From Clostridiales bacterium (GTDB lineage Bacteria; Bacillota; Clostridia; Oscillospirales; QAMX01): a stretch of 12,046 bases of DNA. A model generated the notes under the pieces. That model was given only the letters and a program-made list of their open reading frames with translations, ran no database searches and was not told the origin of the DNA. Location of the stretch: contig JAEERN010000230.1 of the NCBI GenBank assembly GCA_016285815.1, forward strand, positions 1 through 12,046, given 5' to 3'. Shown one piece after another: positions 5,974-12,046 of this stretch (position 1 is the stretch's first letter; each line of letters starts with the position of its first letter). The position numbers and the translations under genes were made by a program.

Positions 5974-7968
5974 TCAGCGGGCGACCAGCGTTCCGAAGCC
6001 GGGCAGGGTGACCTCGGGTCCGGCGGGCTCGCCGGAGACCAGATCCGTCATCCGGCGGGGCAGCGTCACGCGCTTGGGGGTCTCGGTCATGTTGACGGCG
6101 AACAGCACGTCGCCCTCGTCCGTGACGCGGCGGGCGGCCAGCACGCCGTCCTCGGCCTCGAACAGGGGCGCGAAGCCGAACCGGCGGCCCAGCTCGCGGG
6201 CCAGCGCCTCGTAATAGCGGTAGTCGTCGCAGTCGGCGGCCAGATACACGGCCCAGCCCTTGCCCCAGGGGTGCAGGGTGACGGCCGGGGTCCCGGCCAG
6301 CTTGCCGCAGGTGTAGGTGGCCAGCACCTCCACGTCGTCCGCCTCGAGGCGCAGCTTGTAGAGCATCTTCCACGAGGCGAAGCGCCGGCCGTCCGGGAAC
6401 TCCACGCCGGTGAAGCCGCCGGACAGAGAGGCCATCTGATCGGAGGAGATGGAGCTGACCGCCGCCACGCCGCACATCTCGCGGAACAGGCCCGGCACGC
6501 GGCGGGTGTACATGAGGCACTCGGGGTCGAACATGCCGCAGTCGCGGGAGAGGATCAGGATCCCGCCGCCGCGGACCCACGCGTCCAGCTTGGCGGCCTG
6601 TTCCTCGGTGCAGATGCGAAAGCCGGGGGCCGCGATCATGCGGTACGGGGTCAGATCGTCCTGGATGCCGACCACGTCCAGATCGCGCCGCAGCGCGTTG
6701 CGGAGGGCGCCGTGGAGGTTGAAAAAGTCCTGGTCATAGGGGCCGTCCACGGTCCAGCCGCGGGTCGACCAGCTGCTCTCGTAGGAGTACAGCGTGGCGA
6801 TGTCCGCCTCGGTGCGGGAGGATTCGAGCATCGGCCAGACCTTCTGGACGTCGGCGGCGAAGCGGCGCACCGCGGGCGCGCCCTCGCCGTAGGTCAGGTC
6901 GCCGGCCAGCAGGGAGAAATAGCTCTGCTCGGCGCCGCCCAGCGGCGGGCGCCACTCGAAGAAGATCGTGCCGAAGGCGCCCTGCGCCACGTCCAGCCAG
7001 CTCTGGGCCGCGATGGCCTCGGGCAGGGTCTGGGCGTTGGGGGCGACGGTCTGCTCGGCCACCAGGAACCGCTGCTTCCCGCAGGAGAGGCGGCGGTCGA
7101 AGTCGTGCTCCATGGACGAGCGGAGCTGAAGACGGTAGTCCTCGCCCGTGGGCAGGGTGACGTAGTTGTCCCACGCGGCATAGTCGAGGTATTTCGTGCC
7201 GTCGAAGCAGTTCACAGACCAGTTGGCCCCGGGCCAGTTGGTGTAGAGGAACACGTCCGGTCCGACGTGGCGCCGCAGGATCTCGGCCTCCATGGACAGA
7301 AGCGAGTTGAAGTTGTCCGAGAAGAAGCGGCGGGTCGCCAGGAACAGCGCCGGGTGCCACGCACCCTCGGCGGAGTGGGTCGGAAAGTCGATCTCGTCGA
7401 AGGAGGTATAGCGGTTGGACCAGAACATGGTGAACCATTCGCGGTTCAGCTCGTCGATGGTGCCGTAGCGGTCGCGGAGCCAGCGGCGGAACTTTTTGAC
7501 GCAGCGCTTGTCGTATTCGGCGAAGGGATAGCCGGGCTCGTTGTCCAGCTGCCAGCCGATGACGGCGGGGTGGCCGCCCAGCGCCCGGGCCTGTTCCTCG
7601 GTGATGCGGCGGACGTATTCGCGCAGTTCGGGCGAGCTGAGACAGTTGCCCTTCCGGCCGCCGAAGGTATAGTCCCCGTGCAGGTCGCCGCCCTTGACCT
7701 CGGGGAACTTTTTGTACAGCCACGGGGGGCAGATGGCGGAGACGGTGCCGAGGATCACGGAGATGCCGTGGCGCGCGGCCAGATCCAGGACCCGGCGCAT
7801 GGGCTCGAACTGATACTGCCCTTCGCTGGGCTCGAACCAGCTCCAGGCGAACTCGCCCATGCGGACCAGATTGATGCCCAGGGCCTCCATCTTGGAAAAG
7901 TCCTGTTCCCACTCCTCTTCCGGCCACCACTCGGGGTAATAGCTCACGCCGACGCGATAGGTTGACAT
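5974..7968 (-). CDS. GH42 family beta-galactosidase
   Basis: At 664 residues this is the usual size of a GH42 enzyme, which removes terminal beta-galactose (or alpha-L-arabinopyranose) by a retaining mechanism. The TIM barrel (about 5-380) opens with GVSYYPEWWPEEEW and carries RMGEFAWSWFEP. The acid/base region is GWQLDNEPG (E144) and the likely nucleophile is E304 in FLVAEQ. FFEWRPPLGGAEQSYFS follows at about 335-351. A GATase-like trimerisation domain (about 385-590) and a short beta domain complete it. Of the four zinc-binding cysteines known in some GH42 enzymes only C109 and C155 are seen in that region, so the metal cluster is probably absent. No signal peptide is present, so it would act on imported oligosaccharides or glycosides. 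The ATG at 7968 has GAGGAG 6 nt upstream. It is the last gene of the operon from 10069, with a large hairpin just before it. The exact substrate is not determined. Confidence 0.95.
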   Translation of the reverse strand: MSTYRVGVSYYPEWWPEEEWEQDFSKMEALGINLVRMGEFAWSWFEPSEGQYQFEPMRRVLDLAARHGISVILGTVSAICPPWLYKKFPEVKGGDLHGDYTFGGRKGNCLSSPELREYVRRITEEQARALGGHPAVIGWQLDNEPGYPFAEYDKRCVKKFRRWLRDRYGTIDELNREWFTMFWSNRYTSFDEIDFPTHSAEGAWHPALFLATRRFFSDNFNSLLSMEAEILRRHVGPDVFLYTNWPGANWSVNCFDGTKYLDYAAWDNYVTLPTGEDYRLQLRSSMEHDFDRRLSCGKQRFLVAEQTVAPNAQTLPEAIAAQSWLDVAQGAFGTIFFEWRPPLGGAEQSYFSLLAGDLTYGEGAPAVRRFAADVQKVWPMLESSRTEADIATLYSYESSWSTRGWTVDGPYDQDFFNLHGALRNALRRDLDVVGIQDDLTPYRMIAAPGFRICTEEQAAKLDAWVRGGGILILSRDCGMFDPECLMYTRRVPGLFREMCGVAAVSSISSDQMASLSGGFTGVEFPDGRRFASWKMLYKLRLEADDVEVLATYTCGKLAGTPAVTLHPWGKGWAVYLAADCDDYRYYEALARELGRRFGFAPLFEAEDGVLAARRVTDEGDVLFAVNMTETPKRVTLPRRMTDLVSGEPAGPEVTLPGFGTLVAR

Positions 7969-7991
7969 AGCGGGCTCCTCTCTCTTTCTCC

Positions 7992-8038
7992 CTTTGCGCC
8001 GCGCGCCGGGAAAGCCTTTCCCGGCGCGCGGCGCAAAG
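7992..8038. repeat. Perfect 23-bp palindrome in the isomerase-GH42 gap
   Basis: Positions 7992-8014 and 8016-8038 are exact reverse complements around one base. As RNA this would form a stem of about 22 bp with a 3-nt loop. It fills most of the 75-nt gap, beginning 5 nt after the isomerase stop and ending 23 nt before the GH42 ATG. No T run follows on either strand, so it is not a normal intrinsic terminator. It could stabilise or process the mRNA, or tune GH42 expression. Confidence 0.85.
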
Positions 8039-8043
8039 AGTCG

Positions 8044-8790
8044 TTACATTTTTTTGCTCAGATAGCGATAGCTCCGGGCCAGACACGCGAAGGGGTCCTC
8101 GCCGTAGCAGTCGTCCTGCTCGACGAAGCCGACCTTGGCGCCGGCGCGCTCCAGCGCGGCGAGGATCGTGTCCCAGGACAGGTTGCCGTCGCCCACGGGG
8201 GCGAAGCGCTGGCCCTCGGCCGTCATGGCCATGTCCTTGAAGTGGAACACGTCGATCCGGCCGGCCAGCGCCGTCACCGTGTCCGCCACGCAGGCGCCGC
8301 CGTACTGCACCCAATAGGTGTCCAGCGTGAAGCCCATGAGGCGCGGATCGGTCTCGGCGCGCAGGATGTCCAGCAGCGTGACGCCGTCGAACTTCTGGAA
8401 CTCAAAGCCGTGGTTGTGGTATTGGAACTTCATGCCGGCCGCGGCGATCTTCTCCATGGCGGGGGTGAAGTCCGCGATGAACTTCCGGACGCCCTCCGGC
8501 GTGCGCTCGCCGGGAAAGCCGCCGATGCCGACGTTGGTACAGCCCAGGATCCGGTGATCCTCGATGAGCCGGTCGGTGTCGCCGGTGATGCGGTCGCCGG
8601 AGGAGTGGGTCAGCTCGACGGACAGCCCCAGCTCGTCGCAGCGGCGGCGGACCGCCGCGGGGTCGTAGGGAAAGCCGGAGAGCTGGACCGTCCGATAGCC
8701 GATCTCCGCCAGCTTTTCCAGCGAACGGTCGAGGTCCTCGGGGGTCTTGCACTGGTTGCGGACGGTGTACATCTGGGCGCCGAGTTTCAT
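8044..8790 (-). CDS. Sugar phosphate isomerase/epimerase-like protein (AP endonuclease 2-type TIM barrel)
   Basis: This 248-residue protein has the compact xylose-isomerase-like barrel fold. It begins MKLGAQMYTVR, typical of the family, and runs through YHNHGFEF, FTLDTYWVQYGG, VFHFKDM and GFVEQDD. The likely metal ligands are E130, D157, H183 and E224, the normal Glu/Asp/His/Glu set, so it should be an active metal-dependent enzyme. Members isomerise, epimerise or dehydrate sugars, or cleave 3-keto-glycosides. The sequence alone does not say which. AAGGAGG stands 8 nt before the ATG at 8790, one of the best ribosome binding sites in the window. It lies between the GH109-like gene (46-nt gap) and GH42 (75-nt gap) on the same strand, which points to a role in handling a sugar intermediate. 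Family confidence is high; the substrate is unknown. Confidence 0.9.
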   Translation of the reverse strand: MKLGAQMYTVRNQCKTPEDLDRSLEKLAEIGYRTVQLSGFPYDPAAVRRRCDELGLSVELTHSSGDRITGDTDRLIEDHRILGCTNVGIGGFPGERTPEGVRKFIADFTPAMEKIAAAGMKFQYHNHGFEFQKFDGVTLLDILRAETDPRLMGFTLDTYWVQYGGACVADTVTALAGRIDVFHFKDMAMTAEGQRFAPVGDGNLSWDTILAALERAGAKVGFVEQDDCYGEDPFACLARSYRYLSKKM

Positions 8791-8836
8791 GAAGGGTCCC
8801 TCCTTGGCAGATGCCGGTCCCGCGGGGCGGGAGGCG

Positions 8837-10069
8837 TTATTCGAAGTATTCGTCGCAGACCGCTTCCAGACAGAACTTGCCGCGGCGGAATGGCCCGCGT
8901 TCGATCCAGAGGCCGTCGGTGAAGTCCGGGAACGGGACGGGCGCGCCGCCCATGGCTACGGACTGTTCGGACAGACAGGTAACAGCCATCCAGGTGGCCG
9001 TGTCGTAGACGTCGATGGGGGCGGGCAGGTCGTTGATGGCCGCCTCGGCGTAGGCGCAGAGGACCAGATAGTCCATGCCGCCGTGGCCGGCGTGGACGCC
9101 GGCGGTGCGGTACTCTTTCCAGAGCGGATGCTCGTTGGCCTCCAGCACCGGCTGGAACTTCTTCCAGCGGTGCTCGCCGTCGAAGCAGATCACGTCGTCC
9201 TCCGGTGCCTCGGAGAAGATGGCGTTGGTGCCCTGGATGACGTAGCGCCGGGAATAGGGGTGGACCAGCGTGCAGTTGTGGGTCAGCATCACGGTCTCGC
9301 CGTTGGCGCATTTCAGGAAGGTCTGCACCACGTCGCCCTCGTTGAAGACGGTGTTATAGTTGTAATAGTCCGGCGTGTGCTGCTTGACGTGCCAGTCGTG
9401 CAGGCCGACGCCCTTGCTGGCCACGGAGTTCAGCGTCAAAAACCGGTTGCCGCGGTTGATGCCCAGACACTTGGCGATGGGGCCCAGCTGGTGGGTGGGG
9501 TACAGCTCGCCGTTGCGGGCCGTGAAGTTGACCAGGCGGCCGTGGCGGATCTCGCGCCCGTTGCCGATCTCCTCGCGCAGGTCGTGGCAATAGGCGCCCT
9601 CGAAGTGGACCAGCTCGCCGAACATCCCCTCTTTGATCATCTTGAACAGCGTCATCTCGCGGCGCTCGAAGCAGCAGTTCTCCATGATCATGCAGATCTT
9701 GCCCGTCTGCTCGGCGGTGCGGACCATCTGCCAGCACTCGTCCAGCGAGGCGGCGCCGCCGACCTCGAAGGCGACGTGTTTTCCGGCGCGCATGGCGTCG
9801 ATGGCGATGCGCGAATGCGAGATCCAGGTGGTGCAGGCCACCACGGCCTTGATATCCTCCCGGGCCAGCAGCTCGCGGTGGTCGGTATACCATTCGACGT
9901 CCTTGCCGGTGACCTCCTTGACGATCTCCGCGCCGCGGCGGGCGCGGTCCTCGTACTTGTCGCAGACGGCCGTCACCCGGACGCCGGGGACGCTCAGGAA
10001 TTCGCGGAGCATGCTGTTGCCGCGGCCGCTGATGCCGATAAAGCCGAAGTTGGCCTCTGGTTGTGCCAT
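8837..10069 (-). CDS. Gfo/Idh/MocA oxidoreductase of GH109 type (NAD-dependent glycosidase-like)
   Basis: A 410-residue protein with an N-terminal Rossmann domain. The dinucleotide loop is GFIGISGRG (9-17) and the usual EKP box is replaced by EVGGA (102-106). NGELYPTHQLGPIA (187-199) is followed by INRGNRFLTLNS, and GHGGMDYLV appears near 328-336. YPTH-x-LGPI, INRGD/N-F and HGGMD are typical of GH109, whose known members are alpha-N-acetylgalactosaminidases that oxidise C3 through a tightly held NAD, eliminate and then re-reduce. Y190 and H193 would be the key residues. Characterised GH109 enzymes are often exported, but this one has no signal, so a cytoplasmic role is likely. The ATG at 10069 is chosen because GGGAGGG lies just upstream and the promoter -35/-10 boxes occupy the region of the only longer in-frame start (10138). 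It is the first gene of the operon with the isomerase and GH42. GalNAcase activity itself is an inference. Confidence 0.88.
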   Translation of the reverse strand: MAQPEANFGFIGISGRGNSMLREFLSVPGVRVTAVCDKYEDRARRGAEIVKEVTGKDVEWYTDHRELLAREDIKAVVACTTWISHSRIAIDAMRAGKHVAFEVGGAASLDECWQMVRTAEQTGKICMIMENCCFERREMTLFKMIKEGMFGELVHFEGAYCHDLREEIGNGREIRHGRLVNFTARNGELYPTHQLGPIAKCLGINRGNRFLTLNSVASKGVGLHDWHVKQHTPDYYNYNTVFNEGDVVQTFLKCANGETVMLTHNCTLVHPYSRRYVIQGTNAIFSEAPEDDVICFDGEHRWKKFQPVLEANEHPLWKEYRTAGVHAGHGGMDYLVLCAYAEAAINDLPAPIDVYDTATWMAVTCLSEQSVAMGGAPVPFPDFTDGLWIERGPFRRGKFCLEAVCDEYFE

Positions 10070-10109
10070 AGTGACCCTCCCCCAAAATACGATGGTAACC
10101 AACAGCAAT

Positions 10110-10138
10110 ATGATACCAAGTTTTCGCGTCCGTGTCAA
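10110..10138 (-). promoter_or_regulatory. Strong sigma-A promoter of the GH109-like/isomerase/GH42 operon
   Basis: On the minus strand, TTGACA (10138-10133), a 17-base spacer and TATCAT (10115-10110), preceded by TGG as an extended -10. The transcript would start near 10103, about 34 nt before the ATG at 10069. A 9-base near-palindrome TGGTAACCA (10093-10101) lies right at the predicted start site and could be an operator half or chance. Confidence 0.85.
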
Positions 10139-10190
10139 CCGCGGCGGGCGAAAAAACCTGTGGAAAGGGCTTCCTTTTCGCCGCGGAATA

Positions 10191-10199
10191 TGGTATCAT
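10191..10199 (+). promoter_or_regulatory. Extended -10 promoter element for the divergent oxidoreductase gene
   Basis: TGGTATCAT (10191-10199) is identical to the extended -10 of the opposing promoter. At the right distance upstream only TTCCTT (10171-10176) is present, a poor -35. The promoter may rely on the TGn element or on an activator. The transcript start would be near 10206. Confidence 0.55.
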
Positions 10200-10209
10200 A
10201 TCCTTGACG

Positions 10210-10232
10210 GGCGGCCGCGGCCGGCGGCCGCC
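10210..10232 (+). other. GC hairpin in the 5' leader of the oxidoreductase gene
   Basis: GGCGGCCG (10210-10217) pairs with CGGCCGCC (10225-10232) around a 7-base loop, 10 nt before the ribosome binding site GGAGG (10243-10247). The element is short and followed by GAAAAAAG, not T. A role is unproven. Confidence 0.35.
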
Positions 10233-10257
10233 GAAAAAAGATGGAGGAACTCTCTGT

Positions 10258-11238
10258 ATGGAAAAGCTGAAGATCGCCGTTTGCGGTTGCGGAGGCCGTT
10301 CCATGGCCCACATTCCGCACCTGAAGGACTTTGAAGAGGTCGAGGTCGTCGGGTATTTCGACATCCGTCCCGAGCGCGCCGAGGAAAAGCGCGCCTTCGT
10401 CGGAACGGGCAAGGTCTATCGCGAGAGCGTCGAAGAAATGCTGGACGACTGTCGGCCCGACGCGCTTTACATCTGCGTCCCGCCGGATCAGCACGGCGCC
10501 ATCGAGATGGCCGCCATCGCCCGCGGCGTGAACTTCTTCGTGGAAAAGCCGCTGGCGCTGGACATGAAGACCGCCGAGGCCATCCGGGACGGCGCGGCGG
10601 AAAAGGGTCTGATCACCTGCGTCGGCTTCCAGGACCGCTATCTGGACATCGTCCGCATGACCCGCGAGTTCCTGGCCGATCACACCGTGGCCTTCGTCGA
10701 CGGCTCCTGGGTGGGCGGGATCCCCGGCGCTTACTGGTGGCCCACCTATGCCACCTCGGGCGGCCAGATCGTCGAGCAGAACATCCACCACTTCGACCTG
10801 TCCCGCTATCTCTTCGGCGAGCCCAAGTCCGTCTACTGCGCCGCCCGCAAGGGCCTCGTCACCCGTGAGGGCTACGATCTGCACGACGTGTCCTGCGCCG
10901 TCATCACCTTCGAGAGCGGCGTCATCGCCGACATCTACACCGGCTGTTATGTGACGCGGGATCATCCGGGCTATAAGAACGGTCTGCGGATCCACTGCAC
11001 CGACGCCGAGGTGGACTATCAGCTTCGCAACAACGTCACCTTCCGCACGGCCAACAGCACCCAGAACTTCCTGCGCGTCGAGAACCACGAAGAGGCCATC
11101 AACCGCGCCTACATCGATGCGCTCAAGGCCGGCGACCAGTCTCTGGTCCGCTCGCCCTACGCCGACGCGTGCAAGTCCCTGCGGCTGACGCTGGCCTGCA
11201 ACGAGTCGATCTTCACGGGCAAGGTCGTCGAGCTGTAA
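10258..11238 (+). CDS. Gfo/Idh/MocA family NAD(P)-dependent sugar oxidoreductase
   Basis: A 326-residue protein of normal length for the family. The Rossmann part starts KIAVCGCGGRS (5-15), with an acidic residue after the second strand (FDIRPER, D35) that favours NAD. The substrate-side motif is FFVEKPLAL, with E96-K97-P98 intact, so K97 is the likely catalytic lysine. GGQIVEQNIHHFDLSRYLFGEP (168-189) corresponds to the family's C-terminal catalytic segment, in which the usual second acidic residue and histidine appear as E173 and H177/H178. Members oxidise hydroxyls of sugars, inositols or glycosides; the substrate here is unknown. The ATG at 10258 has GGAGG 10 nt upstream. The frame is open further upstream to 10132, but that stretch covers the promoter. 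It is divergent from the GH109-like operon and shares its 188-bp control region, suggesting a joint role. It is only distantly similar to the GH109-like protein and lacks its YPTH motif. Confidence 0.92.
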   Translation: MEKLKIAVCGCGGRSMAHIPHLKDFEEVEVVGYFDIRPERAEEKRAFVGTGKVYRESVEEMLDDCRPDALYICVPPDQHGAIEMAAIARGVNFFVEKPLALDMKTAEAIRDGAAEKGLITCVGFQDRYLDIVRMTREFLADHTVAFVDGSWVGGIPGAYWWPTYATSGGQIVEQNIHHFDLSRYLFGEPKSVYCAARKGLVTREGYDLHDVSCAVITFESGVIADIYTGCYVTRDHPGYKNGLRIHCTDAEVDYQLRNNVTFRTANSTQNFLRVENHEEAINRAYIDALKAGDQSLVRSPYADACKSLRLTLACNESIFTGKVVEL

Positions 11239-11248
11239 CGGCGTTCCC

Positions 11249-11284
11249 GGCCGGGGACCGCCGACGGGCGGCCCCCGGCCTTTC
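11249..11284 (+). terminator. Probable terminator after the oxidoreductase gene
   Basis: A 14-bp stem with one A-C mismatch (11249-11262 with 11267-11280), loop GACG, then TTTCT. The T tract is short, so termination may be partial, allowing some read-through into cca. Confidence 0.6.
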
Positions 11285-11306
11285 TGCGCGGACAAGGAGG
11301 AAACGC

Positions 11307-12046
11307 ATGGTTTTGGCGATACCGGACAACATCCGCACCGCGCTGGACGTCCTGCGGCGGGACGGGTTCGAGGGGTGGCTCGTCGGCGGCTGCGTCCGCG
11401 ACGGGCTCATGGGCAAGACGCCCCACGACTTCGACCTGACCACCGATGCGCGCCCGGACGAGCTGGTGCGCCTGTTTTCCGGCTATCACGTCATCGAGAC
11501 GGGGCTGAAGCACGGGACCGTCACCGTCGTCGTCGGCGGCGAGCCGGTGGAGATCACCGCGTTCCGCGTGGACGGCGCGTACCGGGACCACCGCCATCCG
11601 GAGACGGTCACCTTTACCGGCGACCTGTCCGCGGATCTGTCCCGGCGGGACTTCACCGTGAACGCCATGGCCTATTCGCCGGAGAAGGGCCTGAGGGACC
11701 TGTTCGGCGGGCGGGAAGACCTGGCCCGCCGCGTGATCCGCTGCGTGGGCGAGCCGGACCGCCGGTTCGAAGAGGACGGCCTGCGCATCCTGCGGGCCAT
11801 GCGTTTCGCCTCGGTGCTGGACTTCACCGTGGACCCCGCCACGGCGGAGAGCATGCGGCGCAAGGCGGCCCTGCTGCGGGCCGTCTCGGCCGAGCGGATC
11901 TTTTCCGAGTTCACCCGGTTCCTGACGGGGCCGGGCGCGGGGCGGCTGCTGAGGGAGTTTCCCACCGTGACGGCGGTGTTCCTGCCGGAGCTGGCGCCGG
12001 ACCGCGCCGCGGCGGCCGCGGATGCGGTGGACGCGGCTTCGGTGGC
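11307..12046 (+). CDS. cca: CCA-adding tRNA nucleotidyltransferase (class II), C-terminus beyond the window
   Basis: The first 246 residues hold the whole catalytic head of a class II tRNA nucleotidyltransferase, which adds or repairs the CCA end of tRNAs in the cytoplasm. WLVGGCVRD (24-32) is followed by DFDLTTDA with the metal-binding D41 and D43, then ETGLKHGTVTV (64-74) and VEITAFR with E83. RRDFTVNAMAY (113-123) and DLFGG come next, and the nucleotide-choice motif EEDGLRILRAMRF has E156-D157-x-x-R160. All key residues are present. The poly(A) polymerase and separate A- or CC-adding relatives share this head, so CCA-adding is the best but not the only reading. The start ATG at 11307 has a perfect AAGGAGG (11294-11300) at 6 nt. 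No separate promoter was found in the 68-nt gap. Transcription may come from read-through of the upstream gene or an unrecognised promoter. The RNA-binding C-terminal region is outside the window. Confidence 0.93.
   Translation, partial: MVLAIPDNIRTALDVLRRDGFEGWLVGGCVRDGLMGKTPHDFDLTTDARPDELVRLFSGYHVIETGLKHGTVTVVVGGEPVEITAFRVDGAYRDHRHPETVTFTGDLSADLSRRDFTVNAMAYSPEKGLRDLFGGREDLARRVIRCVGEPDRRFEEDGLRILRAMRFASVLDFTVDPATAESMRRKAALLRAVSAERIFSEFTRFLTGPGAGRLLREFPTVTAVFLPELAPDRAAAAADAVDAASV

Noticed and set aside
4919..6580. Long minus-strand frame across the metallophosphoesterase and the end of GH42
   Set aside because: It crosses two terminators and conflicts with two genes that have complete catalytic motifs.
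5017..7965. Very long open plus-strand frame of about 980 codons opposite GH42
   Set aside because: High GC makes stops rare on the antisense strand. The translation lacks domains, while the opposite strand encodes a full GH42 with catalytic glutamates.
7992..8038. Reading the 23-bp palindrome as an intrinsic terminator or insertion-sequence end
   Set aside because: There is no T tract on either strand, and there is no transposase or target-site duplication nearby.
10070..10138. Upstream extension of the GH109-like gene giving a hydrophobic N-terminus that resembles a signal peptide
   Set aside because: That stretch contains the -35 and -10 boxes and the probable transcript start, and a good ribosome binding site precedes the ATG at 10069. 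The apparent signal peptide is translated promoter DNA.
10132..10257. Upstream extension of the divergent oxidoreductase
   Set aside because: It covers the promoter region and a GC hairpin. The Rossmann strand begins directly after the ATG at 10258, which has its own ribosome binding site.
1..12046. A defence system, CRISPR array, prophage or mobile element
   Set aside because: No nuclease, methylase, helicase, integrase, transposase or regularly spaced repeat was found. The content is metabolic, cell-surface and housekeeping.

Overview
The window is very GC-rich chromosomal DNA, with strong AGGAGG-type ribosome binding sites and TTGACA-N17-TATNAT promoters. Cell-surface proteins are anchored by a lipobox or a C-terminal membrane helix. 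This fits a high-GC member of the Clostridia (Firmicutes), possibly a gut or other glycan-degrading anaerobe. That placement is inferred from protein style and signals only. Eight genes are complete or nearly so, and two are cut by the window ends (nif3 at the left, cca at the right). No tRNA, rRNA, CRISPR array, transposase or phage gene was seen, and no gene-free stretch exceeds 300 bases.

Layout. (1) 3215 down to 1, minus strand: a tight three-gene operon of a glycoside-hydrolase-like protein, a beta-propeller lipoprotein and the start of a Nif3-family protein, read from a near-consensus promoter at 3268-3296. (2) 3349-4978, plus strand: a divergently transcribed D,D-carboxypeptidase-family (PBP5-like) protein with its own promoter and a clean terminator. 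(3) 5000-5785, plus strand: a stand-alone metallophosphoesterase. (4) 10069 down to 5974, minus strand: a sugar-catabolism operon of a GH109-like NAD-dependent oxidoreductase/glycosidase, a sugar isomerase/epimerase-like TIM barrel and a GH42 beta-galactosidase, ending at a strong terminator. (5) 10258-11238, plus strand: a second Gfo/Idh/MocA oxidoreductase, divergent from operon 4 and sharing its promoter region. (6) 11307 onward, plus strand: the CCA-adding enzyme, a housekeeping gene.

How they may work together. Operon 4 and the divergent oxidoreductase look like a cytoplasmic set for taking apart a galactose-type or otherwise modified glycoside. It would combine one hydrolase, two NAD-dependent oxidoreductases and an isomerase/lyase-type barrel, a combination also known from oxidative (3-keto sugar) deglycosylation. 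No transporter or regulator of this set lies in the window.

The most striking observation is that the carboxypeptidase-family protein lacks the catalytic serine of its SxxK motif and the lysine of its KTG motif, while the fold, SxN motif, signal peptide and membrane anchor are kept. It is probably a pseudo-enzyme with a binding or scaffold role at the cell surface. Other points of interest are a perfect 23-bp palindrome just upstream of the GH42 start, symmetric divergent promoters flanking an inverted repeat, and an uncharacterised GH-like family protein with a CxCxxC motif.
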